A DNA stretch of 53,404 bases from Methanobacteriota archaeon (GTDB lineage Archaea; Halobacteriota; Methanomicrobia; Methanomicrobiales; Methanospirillaceae): positions 1 to 53,404 of the forward strand of contig JAKPPV010000055.1 of assembly GCA_029547145.1 (NCBI GenBank). Reading direction: 5' to 3'. Made by a program: the position numbers and the translations under genes. This document shows positions 24,727-33,309 of the stretch, in pieces. Below the pieces are notes generated by a model. It searched no databases and was not told where the DNA came from. It worked only from the letters and a program-made list of their open reading frames with translations. Within the stretch, counting starts at the first letter, position 1, and the number at the start of each line of letters is the position of its first letter.

Positions 24727-26007
24727 TTAACGGTTCTCGTCCCCGCTGTCGGAAACCGGGAGCAGGATCTTGATACGGACGATCCTTTTTCCCCGCATCT
24801 GCATCACGACGAGCGTGATCCCGTTCTCCGGGAGGACCACGGTCTCCCCCGGGTGGGGAATGTGACCCACGCGGTCGATCAGCAGGCCTCCGATCGTCTC
24901 GAACCCGTCTCCCGAAGGGAGGCGGATGCCGAGTCGCTCGTTGAGGTCCTCGATCCAGACCGAGGCGTCGACCAGGTAGACACCCTCGCCGGCGGGCTCC
25001 ACCTGCGGTTCCTCCTCGTCGAACTCGTCCAGGATGTCCCCGACGAGCTCCTCCAGGATGTCCTCGATCGTCACCACACCGACGAAGCCGCCGTACTCAT
25101 CCATGACCATCGCCATCGGTACCTTTCTCACCTGGAGCTCGCGCAGCAGGTCGTCGATCTTCTTGGTCTCGGGAACGAAATAGGGGTCGTAGCACAGGTC
25201 GGTGATCCTCACGCCGGGGGCGCGGGAGACGACGGCGGAGTAGACGTCCTTGATGTTCAGGACGCCGACGATGTTGTCGACGCGTTCGTGGTAGACCGGC
25301 AGGCGTGAGAAACCGGTCTCGTGGAAGATCGTGAGGGTGGAGTCGAGCGAGGCGGTGTCCTCAACCATCGTCACGTCCATGCGAGGAGTCATCACCTCGC
25401 GGGCCGTCGTCTCGCCGAAGTCAAGGACGTTGTAGAGCATGCGCTGCTCACCCTGCTCGATCGTACCCTCCTCCTTGCCGACATCGATCCATTCACGGAT
25501 CTCGTCCTCCGTCACGGTGGGCTCGCCGTTCGACTCCGCACCCAGGGTCCGTGAGAGCCGGTTGAGGACGAAGACGACGGGTGAGACCAGGCGGGAGAGG
25601 AGGAGGATCGGACCGGCGGACCGGAGTGCAACCCGGTCGAGATATCGGGCCACGACGAGCATGGGCCCGATCTGGCCGACCAGGAGGAGGACCGCGATCG
25701 TCCCGAGGATGGCAAGAGGCACCCCGGACGGACCGAACTCGACGAGCGAGACCTCGGTGGCGAGCGCCGCTGCCGCGACGCAGGCAAGGGTGTTGCCGAA
25801 AAGGGTCGTGATCAGGATCCGGTCCGGATCGCCCCTGAGTTCGGCGAGGGCCAGGGCGCCCGGGCGCCCGTCGTTGACAAGTGTCCGGACGCGTGCCCGG
25901 GAGATGGAGATGAGGGCGACCTGTGCGCCGGAGAAGAACGCTGAGAGAAGGATGCAGGCACAGAAGAATGCGGCCGAGAACGGATCGAAGGGAAGCATCG
26001 ATTTCAC
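24727..26007 (-). CDS. CNNM/CorC-HlyC family membrane transporter with CBS pair
   Basis: A 426-residue protein with four membrane helices in a DUF21 (CNNM) domain (about residues 8-150, including SAFFSGAQVALISISRARVRTLV). Then comes an acidic linker and a CBS-domain pair (from about MTPRMDVTMVEDTASLD to MVMDEYGGFVGVVTIEDILEELVGDI), and a C-terminal CorC/HlyC domain ending VRIKILLPV. Members are linked to Mg or other divalent-cation efflux. GTG at 26007 or ATG at 25998 may be the start. Confidence 0.88.
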   Translation of the reverse strand: MKSMLPFDPFSAAFFCACILLSAFFSGAQVALISISRARVRTLVNDGRPGALALAELRGDPDRILITTLFGNTLACVAAAALATEVSLVEFGPSGVPLAILGTIAVLLLVGQIGPMLVVARYLDRVALRSAGPILLLSRLVSPVVFVLNRLSRTLGAESNGEPTVTEDEIREWIDVGKEEGTIEQGEQRMLYNVLDFGETTAREVMTPRMDVTMVEDTASLDSTLTIFHETGFSRLPVYHERVDNIVGVLNIKDVYSAVVSRAPGVRITDLCYDPYFVPETKKIDDLLRELQVRKVPMAMVMDEYGGFVGVVTIEDILEELVGDILDEFDEEEPQVEPAGEGVYLVDASVWIEDLNERLGIRLPSGDGFETIGGLLIDRVGHIPHPGETVVLPENGITLVVMQMRGKRIVRIKILLPVSDSGDENR

Positions 26008-26075
26008 GCCGGAGAGGCCGGCCCAGAACCGCCCAGTTCAGGATCGGGCGATGCAGTACCTAATCGGGGCGGACC

Positions 26076-26084
26076 GGTATAAAC
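26076..26084 (-). promoter_or_regulatory. TATA-like box upstream of the CNNM/CorC gene
   Basis: On the minus strand this reads GTTTATACC. Its centre is about 73 bases before the GTG at 26007, so the transcript would have a leader near 50 bases. Confidence 0.4.
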
Positions 26085-26100
26085 ATAGCGGAATCGTGCA

Positions 26101-26922
26101 TCAATCCAGGACCGAACGGACGAACGCGGTCTCGGAGGCGATCAGGGCCACTTTCTCTTCGATCGTGTATGCGTGGTCGAGCCTGAGGTCCTCTATCTCG
26201 AGCGTGACCGGACCCCGGTATCCATGGTCCCGGAGGAGTTCAAGCACGAACCGCCCGTCGGGATGGCCTGAGAGGGAGAGGTGCATCATCCCGTCCGAGG
26301 CCCGAGAGAGGTGGACGTTCGCGATCCGGTCTCCGCAGAGCTCGATGAAGTCCCGTACCTCCTCGAGAGAGCGGCCCATCGCGTGCGAGACGTCCAGGGT
26401 GAACCAGAGCCACTCTTCATCGTCGAGGACCCTCCGCACCGCCGGTGGCGAGGTGAGGAGGTGGTTGACGGTCCGTTCCATGTTCTCGATCGAGATCCGG
26501 ACGCGGGCGTCCCGGGCCACCTCCCGCAACGACCCGATCAGGCGGGCGAACCGGCGGTGATCGTCGGGGCTCGGGGGTCGCCGGGCGGTCCGTCGACCCG
26601 GGTGGACGGTCACGACATCCGCTCCGCAGCGCCCGGCGAGCGCCACCGCCTCGATGGTGTAGTCGACCGAGATCGCGGCGACGCGCGGGTTGATCGAGCA
26701 GGGGTTTAGGTCCAGCACCGGGGCATGCACCGAGATCGGCAGAAGCCCCGGATGGGCATGGAGGACCGAGAGGAGCTCCGCCTCCGGCATGCCGCGCAAC
26801 CAGAAGAACGGGGTCTCGAGCCAGAGTTCCACGGTATCGAGCGTCGCCAGTTCCGCGGACGAGAAGATCGTCTCGAGCGGGTACTCGTGGAAGAACATGG
26901 TCGAGACCGAGCAGCGAACCAT
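26101..26922 (-). CDS. sugar phosphate isomerase/epimerase-like TIM-barrel protein
   Basis: A 273-residue xylose-isomerase-like TIM barrel of the AP endonuclease 2 superfamily. Metal-site segments are visible: ISVHAPVLDLNP, VTVHPGRR, ISIENMER, FTLDVSHAMG, IANVHLSRAS and VTLEIEDLRLD. These place Glu, Asp and His residues as in the family; the substrate is unknown. ATG at 26922 follows a compact divergent promoter region shared with xseA; the long frame upstream runs antisense to xseA. Confidence 0.8.
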   Translation of the reverse strand: MVRCSVSTMFFHEYPLETIFSSAELATLDTVELWLETPFFWLRGMPEAELLSVLHAHPGLLPISVHAPVLDLNPCSINPRVAAISVDYTIEAVALAGRCGADVVTVHPGRRTARRPPSPDDHRRFARLIGSLREVARDARVRISIENMERTVNHLLTSPPAVRRVLDDEEWLWFTLDVSHAMGRSLEEVRDFIELCGDRIANVHLSRASDGMMHLSLSGHPDGRFVLELLRDHGYRGPVTLEIEDLRLDHAYTIEEKVALIASETAFVRSVLD

Positions 26923-26950
26923 ACCTATAGGTGACCGGCCATCTAAAGAA
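26923..26950. promoter_or_regulatory. compact divergent promoter of xseA and the isomerase-like gene
   Basis: Only 33 bases separate the two start codons. The palindrome ACCTATAGGT (26923-26932) lies 28 bases before the xseA ATG and is a likely plus-strand TATA box. TTTAGA on the minus strand (26944-26949) lies about 24 bases before the ATG at 26922. Both transcripts would be leaderless, and the two promoters overlap, so use of one could hinder the other. Confidence 0.45.
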
Positions 26951-26955
26951 GATCC

Positions 26956-28221
26956 ATGGTCCGGGGCCAGCAGGACCTCTCGTCGTTCGGCCAGGAACCG
27001 ATCGGCTCGGGACGTCGGGTGCTCGATGTCGGCGAGGTTGCGGCGATCATCGACGAGCTTCTGCTCGACGAGCGGCTGATCGAGTGCCGCGTCCGGGGCG
27101 AGATCACCAACTGCAAACACCACACCTCGGGTCACTGCTACTTCTCCCTCTCCGGGGAGCGGGACGGGGAACCGGCGCAGGTCCCCTGCGTCTGCTGGCG
27201 CCGCGACGCCGCGCGTCTCAAGGACGAGCTCCGGGACGGTCGGACGGTGATCGCGTTCGGGTCGATCGCCAATTACGCCGCCGGCGGCAGGTACCAGTTC
27301 TATGTCTGCGACGTCGAACGGGCCGGGATCGGCGAGAAGTTCCTCCAGGTGGAACGCTGGCGCCGTGAACTCGCTAAAGAGGGGTGTTTTTCAGAGGAGA
27401 AGAAGCGCCCCCTCCCGCGGTTTCCCACCCGGGTGGGGGTGGTCACCTCTCCGACAGGGGCCGTGCTTCACGACATCCTGAACGTGCTCGGGCGGCGCTT
27501 CCCGGTGGAGGTCCTCCTCTCGCCGACGCCGGTCCAGGGGGACGGGGCCGAGGTCGAGATCGCAGCGGCGATCGGGCGGGTCGACGGTCGGGCGGACGTG
27601 ATCATCGTCGCCCGGGGAGGGGGGTCCTTCGAGGACCTCTTCTGCTTCAACCACCCTCTCGTGGTGCATGCGGTCCATGCCAGCGGCCCCCCGGTCGTCT
27701 CGGCGATCGGCCACGAGGTCGACGTCACGCTCTGCGACCTTGCCGCCGACCTCCGGGCCCCGACCCCGTCCGCCGCCGCGGAACTGGTCGCCCCCGACCG
27801 GAGCGTCCTCCAGGAGGAGCTCCGTCAGGCACGGCGCCGGCTGAGCGATCTCCTCCATGCTCGGTGGCAGCGGGCGGACGACGACCTGCAGGCACTCCGG
27901 GACCGGCTCCGTCCGGCCCGTCTCGGGTTCCGGATCAACCGGCGGCGGGAGGAACTGTCGGAACTGTCGGACCGGCTCGAGCGGTCCGCCCGGCGGGCCC
28001 TCGAGCGGCGGGAGACCGACCTCGCGGGGCTTGCCGCCGTCCTGCGGGCGAGGTCCCCGTTCGAACCGCTCTCCCGGGGATACGCCCTCGTGGAGCTCCA
28101 CGGGAGACCGGTGACGTCTGCCGGTGCCCTGGCGCCAGGCGACCGTGTCCGTGCCCGATTCGGGAAGGGAGAGGCGGCGCTCAGGGTGGAGGAGGTGTAT
28201 GATGACGAAGAAGACGTATGA
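26956..28221 (+). CDS. xseA: exodeoxyribonuclease VII large subunit
   Basis: A 421-residue nuclease subunit. The N-terminal OB domain includes VRGEITNCKHHTSGHCYFSL. The catalytic domain has RVGVVTSPTGAVLHDILNVLGRRFP, VIIVARGGGSFEDLFCFNHPLVVHAV, SAIGHEVDVTLCDLAADLRAPTPSAAAELV and a long coiled-coil C-terminal part, then FEPLSRGYALV near the end. With XseB it degrades single-stranded DNA from both ends. It is a bacterial-type enzyme found in only some archaea, so ancient transfer is likely. Confidence 0.94.
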   Translation: MVRGQQDLSSFGQEPIGSGRRVLDVGEVAAIIDELLLDERLIECRVRGEITNCKHHTSGHCYFSLSGERDGEPAQVPCVCWRRDAARLKDELRDGRTVIAFGSIANYAAGGRYQFYVCDVERAGIGEKFLQVERWRRELAKEGCFSEEKKRPLPRFPTRVGVVTSPTGAVLHDILNVLGRRFPVEVLLSPTPVQGDGAEVEIAAAIGRVDGRADVIIVARGGGSFEDLFCFNHPLVVHAVHASGPPVVSAIGHEVDVTLCDLAADLRAPTPSAAAELVAPDRSVLQEELRQARRRLSDLLHARWQRADDDLQALRDRLRPARLGFRINRRREELSELSDRLERSARRALERRETDLAGLAAVLRARSPFEPLSRGYALVELHGRPVTSAGALAPGDRVRARFGKGEAALRVEEVYDDEEDV

Positions 28222-28387
28222 AGAGCTGGTCGCCGAGCTCCGCGAGGTGGTCCGGCGGCTCGAGGACGACGGGACGGGGCTCGATGACTGCATCCGCCTC
28301 TACGAACAGGGAGCCGTGCTCGTGAAGCAGTGCGAGGAGCTGCTGGCGACCGCCGAGATCAGGATCACCGAGCTCGGCCGGGACTAG
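28202..28387 (+). CDS. xseB: exodeoxyribonuclease VII small subunit
   Basis: About 61 residues, full length for the family: TYEELVAELREVVRRLEDDGTGLDDCIRLYEQGAVLVKQCEELLATAEIRITEL is the conserved two-helix protein that coats the coiled coil of XseA. An AGGAGGTG sequence at 28190-28197 lies four bases before the ATG at 28202 and decides this start over the ATG at 28199. The start overlaps the end of xseA, and the last bases overlap the convergent DUF371 gene. Confidence 0.92.
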   Translation: MTKKTYEELVAELREVVRRLEDDGTGLDDCIRLYEQGAVLVKQCEELLATAEIRITELGRD

Positions 28388-28803
28388 AACACGACCAGCT
28401 CCACCTCGAGCGGTTCGCCGGACCTGAGGCGATCGATGAGCGGCCGGGGGAGGGTCCTGGCGACGTGGTCCGAGCGGATGCCGATCGTCCGTCCGCAGAT
28501 GAAGTCCGAGCGGCGCCAGACCAGGTCCGTCGGGTGGTCGAGGAGAAGCCCCGGGGCCCCCCGCGCATGGACTTCCACGGCGATCGGTCCGCAACGGAGC
28601 GTGGTCACCAGCACGGCCCCCTCCCTCGCCAGGGCCCTCCGGAACGGACCCGAGAGGTCGGCGGCGCCCCTGTCGGCCCCGACGCCGATGATGCAGTCGC
28701 CCGAGCGGGAGAGATGCTCCTCCTTTGTGATCTCGAAGGTCGTCGGATGGCGCGACAGGACGAGGGGGTGGCCCCGGCAGCGGATCAGTTCTCGAACGGA
28801 CAT
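28384..28803 (-). CDS. DUF371 family protein
   Basis: A 139-residue archaeal protein of unknown function. LIRCRGHPLVLSRHPTTFEITKEEHLSRSGDCIIGVGADRGAADL at the start and RSDFICGRTIGIRSDHVA near the end are the conserved DUF371 blocks. The ATG at 28803 gives the usual N-terminus MSVRELIRCRGHP. It converges with xseB with a 4-base overlap of the two 3' ends. Confidence 0.85.
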   Translation of the reverse strand: MSVRELIRCRGHPLVLSRHPTTFEITKEEHLSRSGDCIIGVGADRGAADLSGPFRRALAREGAVLVTTLRCGPIAVEVHARGAPGLLLDHPTDLVWRRSDFICGRTIGIRSDHVARTLPRPLIDRLRSGEPLEVELVVF

Positions 28804-28984
28804 TCCGAGGTACCAGGGACCGGCGAAGATATCAACACCCACGCCTCAACCGGTTCGTCGATGGCCGGCTGGGAGAGGTGGACCCGGGAGCGCGCTGCCA
28901 CGAGGGGACGGGCCCGCCCACGGACAGACGGGTCATGCGGACACAAAGAGGGGGTCAGGCCGGCCCCCCGCAGAGGGGGGGACC

Positions 28985-29809
28985 TCAGCGTGCCTGGTTC
29001 ACGACAAGTCGCCATTCGGTGCCGTGGAGACCCACCGTCTGCCAGGCGATGGTCCGGGAGGTGGTCTCGTTGACCCGGTACTGCCTGATGCCCGACGGTG
29101 TCGAGACGATCGTCCGGGCGAGTTCGGCAAGATCGGTCGCCGAGCCATACTGGGTCGCGTTCAGCATCGACCGGCCGATCTGCCCAAGGTCCGTGTCGAA
29201 GATGATCGTGCCGTCGGTCTGGACGGCCGAGAGCGCGTGCGAGCCGTTACCGAGGGCCTTTAAGGCCGCCGGGGCGAGCATCCGTTCCGGACGGAAGACG
29301 ACGGAGACCCCGCCCGCGACCCCCGACGCGTTCATCACGGGATGGGCGAGCGCAACCCCCCGGAAACCCTCCACCAGGTTGATCCGGGGACTCATGCCCG
29401 GCGTCCCGTTCAGGGCTGCCCGGATGTTGGATGCGCCGTGGATGTTCGCTCCGATGGCGAACTGGTAGTCTTCCGGCATCACGGCGACCACCACCCCGTT
29501 CGGGTCGAACGTCACCGCATCACTGGTGTAATTCCCCGAGCGGGAGAGCGACAGGAGGACGTCCTCCGCGTCCCTGCCCGAGAGGCCGGTTCGTGCGAGA
29601 GCAGAGGCCGCTGACGAGGTGTTCGCGTCGAGAGCGTCGAGGGAACGCTGCGCCTCGGTCACGAAGACCCGGAGGGTATCGTTCACCGTCTCGTCGGTGA
29701 TCGACGGCGTGCCGCCGGCAGGACCGGAGGGACCGGGACCGGCGCCCGTGCAACCGGCTGCCGCGAGCACGAGCACGAGTAGACCGCTGAGAATCAGTAG
29801 CCGCTTCAT
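28985..29809 (-). CDS. lipoprotein with Cache/PDC-like sensor domain
   Basis: A 274-residue protein. The signal ends in a lipobox (AAAGC, Cys20), then a Gly/Pro linker. The rest looks like a Cache-type ligand domain: helix TVNDTLRVFVTEAQRSLDALD, then GNYTSDAVTFDPNGVVVAVMPEDY, GFRGVALAHPVMNASGVAGGVSVVF, and a second sub-domain with HALSAVQTDGTIIFDTDLGQIGRSM and QTVGLHGTEWRLVV. There is no signalling domain, so it may be a free sensor or binding partner. It lies between two transcription units and has its own TATA box. Confidence 0.72.
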   Translation of the reverse strand: MKRLLILSGLLVLVLAAAGCTGAGPGPSGPAGGTPSITDETVNDTLRVFVTEAQRSLDALDANTSSAASALARTGLSGRDAEDVLLSLSRSGNYTSDAVTFDPNGVVVAVMPEDYQFAIGANIHGASNIRAALNGTPGMSPRINLVEGFRGVALAHPVMNASGVAGGVSVVFRPERMLAPAALKALGNGSHALSAVQTDGTIIFDTDLGQIGRSMLNATQYGSATDLAELARTIVSTPSGIRQYRVNETTSRTIAWQTVGLHGTEWRLVVNQAR

Positions 29810-29832
29810 CCGGAGAGAGGTACGAGGTAAAG

Positions 29833-29855
29833 ATATAAACAGGCGCCGATCGGCG
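29833..29855 (-). promoter_or_regulatory. TATA box and adjacent 12-base palindrome for the Cache-like lipoprotein
   Basis: On the minus strand TTTATAT (29833-29839) lies about 27 bases before the ATG at 29809. Directly upstream is the perfect palindrome CGCCGATCGGCG (29844-29855), at the place where TFB contacts DNA, so it may be an operator. Confidence 0.5.
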
Positions 29856-29857
29856 GG

Positions 29858-29862
29858 AAAAA
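29858..29862 (-). terminator. oligo-T terminator candidate of the rpl7ae-ndk operon
   Basis: A run of five T on the minus strand lies 10 bases after the ndk stop, followed by the palindrome CGCCGATCGGCG. Archaeal termination relies on such T runs; this one is short, so confidence is limited. Confidence 0.35.
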
Positions 29863-29871
29863 GGGGAGGGC

Positions 29872-30318
29872 TTACTCGTAGAGGAAGGGGGCGTCGATCC
29901 GGTCGTACGCGACCACGCCATCGGGGAAGTGGATCCCGATCTCGCGTTCGGCGGACTCGGGCGAGTCGGCCGCATGGATCACGTTCCGGCCGATGTCGAG
30001 ACCGAAGTCTCCCCGGATCGTGCCGGGTGCCGCCTCGATCGGGTTCGTCGCACCCGTCAGCGTGCGCACGACCTTCGCCGCATCCTTCCCCTCGACCACC
30101 ATCAGGAGGCAGGGGCCGGACATGATGTACTGCCTGAGCCCGGGGAAGAAGGGGCGCTCCAGGTGCTCGGCGTAGTGCCGGTTCACCCGTTCTTCCGTCA
30201 GGCGCTCGAAACGCGCCGCGACGAGCTTGAGTCCCTTTCGTTCGAGCCGTGAGATGATCTCACCGACGAGGCCCCGCTGAACCCCGTCGGGCTTGATCAT
30301 CACGAAGGTCCGGTCCAC
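29872..30318 (-). CDS. ndk: nucleoside diphosphate kinase
   Basis: A 148-residue enzyme that moves phosphate between nucleoside di- and triphosphates through a phosphohistidine. [20 protein letters not shown] starts the fold and [16 protein letters not shown] places the active histidine at 115. The start codon is GTG at 30318, supported by GGAG just upstream inside the junction with rpl24e. It is the last gene of the rpl7ae-rps28e-rpl24e-ndk operon; in many archaea infB follows, but not here. Confidence 0.95.
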   Translation of the reverse strand: MDRTFVMIKPDGVQRGLVGEIISRLERKGLKLVAARFERLTEERVNRHYAEHLERPFFPGLRQYIMSGPCLLMVVEGKDAAKVVRTLTGATNPIEAAPGTIRGDFGLDIGRNVIHAADSPESAEREIGIHFPDGVVAYDRIDAPFLYE

Positions 30319-30320
30319 GC

Positions 30321-30512
30321 TCACTCCTTGCCGAGCGCGCGCCGGCCGGCCCTGGTCCAGGCGACCCGCCGCGGGACCCGCCCGAGCCGCTGGTTGTTCT
30401 GGCACTTCGTCGAGCAGAAGTAGAAGATCGTCCCGTCCCGCTTTACGAACATCTTGCCGGTACCGGGCTCGATCGCGTTTCCGCAGAACGAACAGGTATA
30501 TGCGTTCACCAT
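30321..30512 (-). CDS. rpl24e: 50S ribosomal protein L24e
   Basis: A 63-residue zinc-ribbon ribosomal protein. [35 protein letters not shown] shows the four zinc cysteines (two CxxC-type pairs) and the conserved core. It lies between rps28e and ndk in the standard archaeal order. Confidence 0.95.
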   Translation of the reverse strand: MVNAYTCSFCGNAIEPGTGKMFVKRDGTIFYFCSTKCQNNQRLGRVPRRVAWTRAGRRALGKE

Positions 30513-30516
30513 GTCC

Positions 30517-30726
30517 CTATCTCCGCGAGAGCTTCTTCGCTTCGCGCTCGGTCTCCAGGAGCATCAGGATGTCGCCCTCGCGGATCGGTCCGACCGTGTT
30601 CCGCGTGATGATGCGACCCTTGTTGTTGCCCTCGAGGATCCGGCACTTCACCTGCATCGCCTCGCCGTGCATGCCGGTGCTGCCGATCACCTCGACCACC
30701 TCTGCCGGCGTTGCCTCGTCAGCCAT
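30517..30726 (-). CDS. rps28e: 30S ribosomal protein S28e
   Basis: A 69-residue OB-fold ribosomal protein. [62 protein letters not shown] is highly conserved to the C-terminus. It follows rpl7ae after five bases and precedes rpl24e. Confidence 0.95.
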   Translation of the reverse strand: MADEATPAEVVEVIGSTGMHGEAMQVKCRILEGNNKGRIITRNTVGPIREGDILMLLETEREAKKLSRR

Positions 30727-30731
30727 TCACG

Positions 30732-31100
30732 TCACCCGCGGAGGGCCGCGATCTGGGCGCCGAGCTCGTCGATCATCTCCTTCGCCTTACCGGGCTTGAC
30801 GATGGCGGCGGCAGTCGAACCGACTTCGAGCCCGGAGGCGGCACCGATGTCGTTCTGCCGGTTCACGTAGATATACGGGATCTGCTTCTCGTCGCAGAGC
30901 GGCCCGAGGTGCATCACGATCTCCTCCGGCTCGACATCGGCGCCGATCAGCACGAGCTGGGCGGTGGACCGCTCGACGGCTTTCGTCGCCTCGTTCGCAC
31001 CCTTCTTGATCTTCCCGGTCTCTCTCGAGAGCTCCAGCGCTTCGAGGGCCTTGTTCTGGAGTTCCTCGGGCGCCTCGTAACGGACGTATCCTTTTGCCAT
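30732..31100 (-). CDS. rpl7ae: 50S ribosomal protein L7Ae
   Basis: A 122-residue kink-turn-binding protein that serves the ribosome, box C/D and H/ACA guide RNPs and RNase P in archaea. [75 protein letters not shown] is the conserved RNA-binding core. GAGGT lies six bases before the ATG. It leads the operon, and the leader has a possible kink-turn (see the regulatory entry). Confidence 0.96.
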   Translation of the reverse strand: MAKGYVRYEAPEELQNKALEALELSRETGKIKKGANEATKAVERSTAQLVLIGADVEPEEIVMHLGPLCDEKQIPYIYVNRQNDIGAASGLEVGSTAAAIVKPGKAKEMIDELGAQIAALRG

Positions 31101-31171
31101 GACTTACCTCATTCAGGATTGCGTAGTTCCTTCATCACTCATCAGCAAGTGAGGATGGGTCCATATATTTT
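31101..31171 (-). promoter_or_regulatory. rpl7ae promoter and leader with kink-turn-like hairpin
   Basis: AAATATATGG (about 31161-31170, minus strand) is a TATA box that predicts a leader of about 40 bases. In this leader, AGGA (31131-31128) can pair with TCCT (31118-31115). GA precedes the first arm and GA follows the second, the tandem G-A arrangement of a kink-turn; GTGATGA and CTGA also match box C and box D. The outer stem is weak. L7Ae is known to bind kink-turns in its own mRNA in other archaea, so self-regulation is possible. Confidence 0.4.
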
Positions 31172-31251
31172 TCCGCGGAATCTTCATAAAGGTTTGGAGA
31201 ATCCGGGGGGATATTCCGGGACTTTTTTTTGAACGCCCGTGTGACTTCGCT

Positions 31252-33306
31252 TCAGCCGGTCCCGGGAATCCGAAAGATCTGGACCCCGTCCTCCAGGTAG
31301 ATCGACTCGAGACCCGCGCTCTCGAGCTTGACGTCGTACTTGCGGTGCTCGATCTCCCCGACGTAGAGGAGGGTGCAGCCGTACCGCTGCATCAGCTCGA
31401 TGGTCCGCTCCGGGTTCTCGTAGATCGCCTCGACGTCCGCGGGGCGGATCCACCACCAGTCGTTCTCGTTCGTCCGCCACTGGAGCTCGTGCGATCGCTT
31501 TCCGACGATCGTCGGGATGCCGGTGAACGAGGAGATCGGCGCTCCGAAGCTGTAGTCGTCCCCCACCGCCTCGACGATACAGCCCGCTCCCCGGTATCCT
31601 TCCAGGAAACGGACGGCACCCGCCGTTCCGGGGTGCTCGGTGTCGAGGTACGCAAGACCATCCAGGGTATGCGATCCACCCCCGAACCGGATCCCCAGAA
31701 GGTCCCTGCCGATGTCCGGCTGGAAGATGACGGGGAACGCAAGGAGCAGGACGATGCAGAGCACCGCTGCCAGTCGCTTCGCCGCGGGAGGCACCACGGG
31801 AAGACGGTCGGCTGACTGGATGCTCCGGCCCACGATACCGGCGCACCCGATGCCGAGGAGCAACCAGGCGATATAATAGAACTTGTGCATCGTATTGGTC
31901 CGGAAGTACTCGTTGTCGAAGGCCTCGCGGAAGTAGACGAGTTCGACCGCGAGGACGATCAGGAGCCCGGCGACGACGAGGAGGTCCTCGATCCGCTCCG
32001 TTCTCCAGGCGCGGACGAGCATGAAGGCGACGAGAACGGCGGCGATCGCCGCAGAGTAGTACCCGAGGTAGGCAAAGGGTACGGCGACCAGGAAGAGGAA
32101 GAGATGCCGCGGGACGAACCGCGCGATGGCGCAGACGACCACCGCGAAGAAGAACCCGTGAACGAGCAGAAAGGAGAACGGTTCTGAAGGAGAGAGCACC
32201 GGCAATACACCGTGGACCGCACCGGGCTTCAGGGCGAGGAGATAGGGGAGGTAGAGACCGATCCCCAGTCCCGGGACGAGGAGCGGGTAGAGCAGGGCCT
32301 GGCGCGCGGTCGATCCCCCCTCCTGCCGCTCCCGCCACCAGATGAGCAGGCCGATCACCAGGACGAGCGGTCCGTAGACCAGGATGTCCCAGGAGTTGAT
32401 CCCCGGCATCGCCCCGAGCGAGAGGGCGGACAGGCCGATCACCACCCACCGCTGGCGCATCGAGAGCTCCCGCCAGCGGTTCCAGGCGAGGACGAGCAGG
32501 GCGATCAGAAAGAGCTGGTTGAACATGCTCATGACGAGCGCATGGGGGTCCCCGAGAATCGAGGAGAAGAACGGGTACTCGGTCAGTCCGAAGGCGATCG
32601 CATGCCGGGAGTGGTCGAGGGCCGGGACAAGGGCCTTTCCGGAGGCGAGCTGGACGAGCGCGGTCGGGTTGACGAGCACGAGGAGCCCGAGCGGGAGCCA
32701 GCGGTGACGTTCGAGGAGGAGGTGCCCCAACATGAGGCAGTTCACCGCAGCAAGACCGAAGACCGTCGGCAGGACCAGGTTGAAGACGATCCGGGCCGGC
32801 ACCCCGGAAAGGAGACCGAGCTGGGCCATCAGCCAGTGACCGAGGTAGTAGTAGATGTTCAGGGTCTCGCCGGCGAACCAGGGGTCGGACGGGGTTACAA
32901 CCGGGTTCCGCATGATCGACGCGATCCAGGCCATATCCATGTACTGCTCGGAGTAGTGCGAGACGTACGGGTTGAAGAACCGGAGCTCGAGGACGAAGAC
33001 GAAGAAGACGAAGAAGACCAGCTCCCACCGCCATGCCCCCTCCCACTCGTCACGCCCGTACTGCCGCCGTGCCATCCCGGCGCCGAGCAGGACCAGAAAC
33101 GGCACGACGACCGGCCACGTCGGGAGGTGGGCGAGCCCGAGATACCACGAGCCGGCGAGGAGGGCGAGGAGCGAGGTCGAGAGGGCGGCGGGGTAGGCGA
33201 GCTGGCCGAAGGTCGGCCTGAGCAGGGGCCAGATCGAGAGGTGCACGAGTTTCAAGACTGCCAGCCAGGACAGGACGAAGAACGCCTGTTCACCGTACCC
33301 GATCAT
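31252..33306 (-). CDS. DUF2298 (YYY-type) multi-pass membrane protein, first copy
   Basis: A 684-residue protein with about twelve membrane helices. WLAVLKLVHLSIWPLLRPTFGQLAYPAALS, RFFNPYVSHYSEQYMDMAWIASIMRNPVVTPSDPWFAGETLNIYYYLGHWLMAQLG (the YYY motif) and ALSLGAMPGINSWDILVYGPL are DUF2298 hallmarks. A soluble C-terminal domain carries EAVGDDYSFGAPISSFTGIPTIVGKRSHELQWR. The layout resembles GT-C glycosyltransferases, so a lipid-linked sugar donor is likely but unproven. It lies three bases after its paralogue. Confidence 0.85.
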   Translation of the reverse strand: MIGYGEQAFFVLSWLAVLKLVHLSIWPLLRPTFGQLAYPAALSTSLLALLAGSWYLGLAHLPTWPVVVPFLVLLGAGMARRQYGRDEWEGAWRWELVFFVFFVFVLELRFFNPYVSHYSEQYMDMAWIASIMRNPVVTPSDPWFAGETLNIYYYLGHWLMAQLGLLSGVPARIVFNLVLPTVFGLAAVNCLMLGHLLLERHRWLPLGLLVLVNPTALVQLASGKALVPALDHSRHAIAFGLTEYPFFSSILGDPHALVMSMFNQLFLIALLVLAWNRWRELSMRQRWVVIGLSALSLGAMPGINSWDILVYGPLVLVIGLLIWWRERQEGGSTARQALLYPLLVPGLGIGLYLPYLLALKPGAVHGVLPVLSPSEPFSFLLVHGFFFAVVVCAIARFVPRHLFLFLVAVPFAYLGYYSAAIAAVLVAFMLVRAWRTERIEDLLVVAGLLIVLAVELVYFREAFDNEYFRTNTMHKFYYIAWLLLGIGCAGIVGRSIQSADRLPVVPPAAKRLAAVLCIVLLLAFPVIFQPDIGRDLLGIRFGGGSHTLDGLAYLDTEHPGTAGAVRFLEGYRGAGCIVEAVGDDYSFGAPISSFTGIPTIVGKRSHELQWRTNENDWWWIRPADVEAIYENPERTIELMQRYGCTLLYVGEIEHRKYDVKLESAGLESIYLEDGVQIFRIPGTG

Positions 33307-33309
33307 CGC

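Noticed and set aside
31223..31231. T run as a terminator
   Set aside because: The T run is on the plus strand, but no plus-strand gene ends nearby; for the minus-strand genes it is an A run.
31184..33046. 620-codon minus-strand frame overlapping the first DUF2298 gene
   Set aside because: It is the same strand in another frame; the DUF2298 frame has clear conserved motifs and membrane helices, this one has neither.
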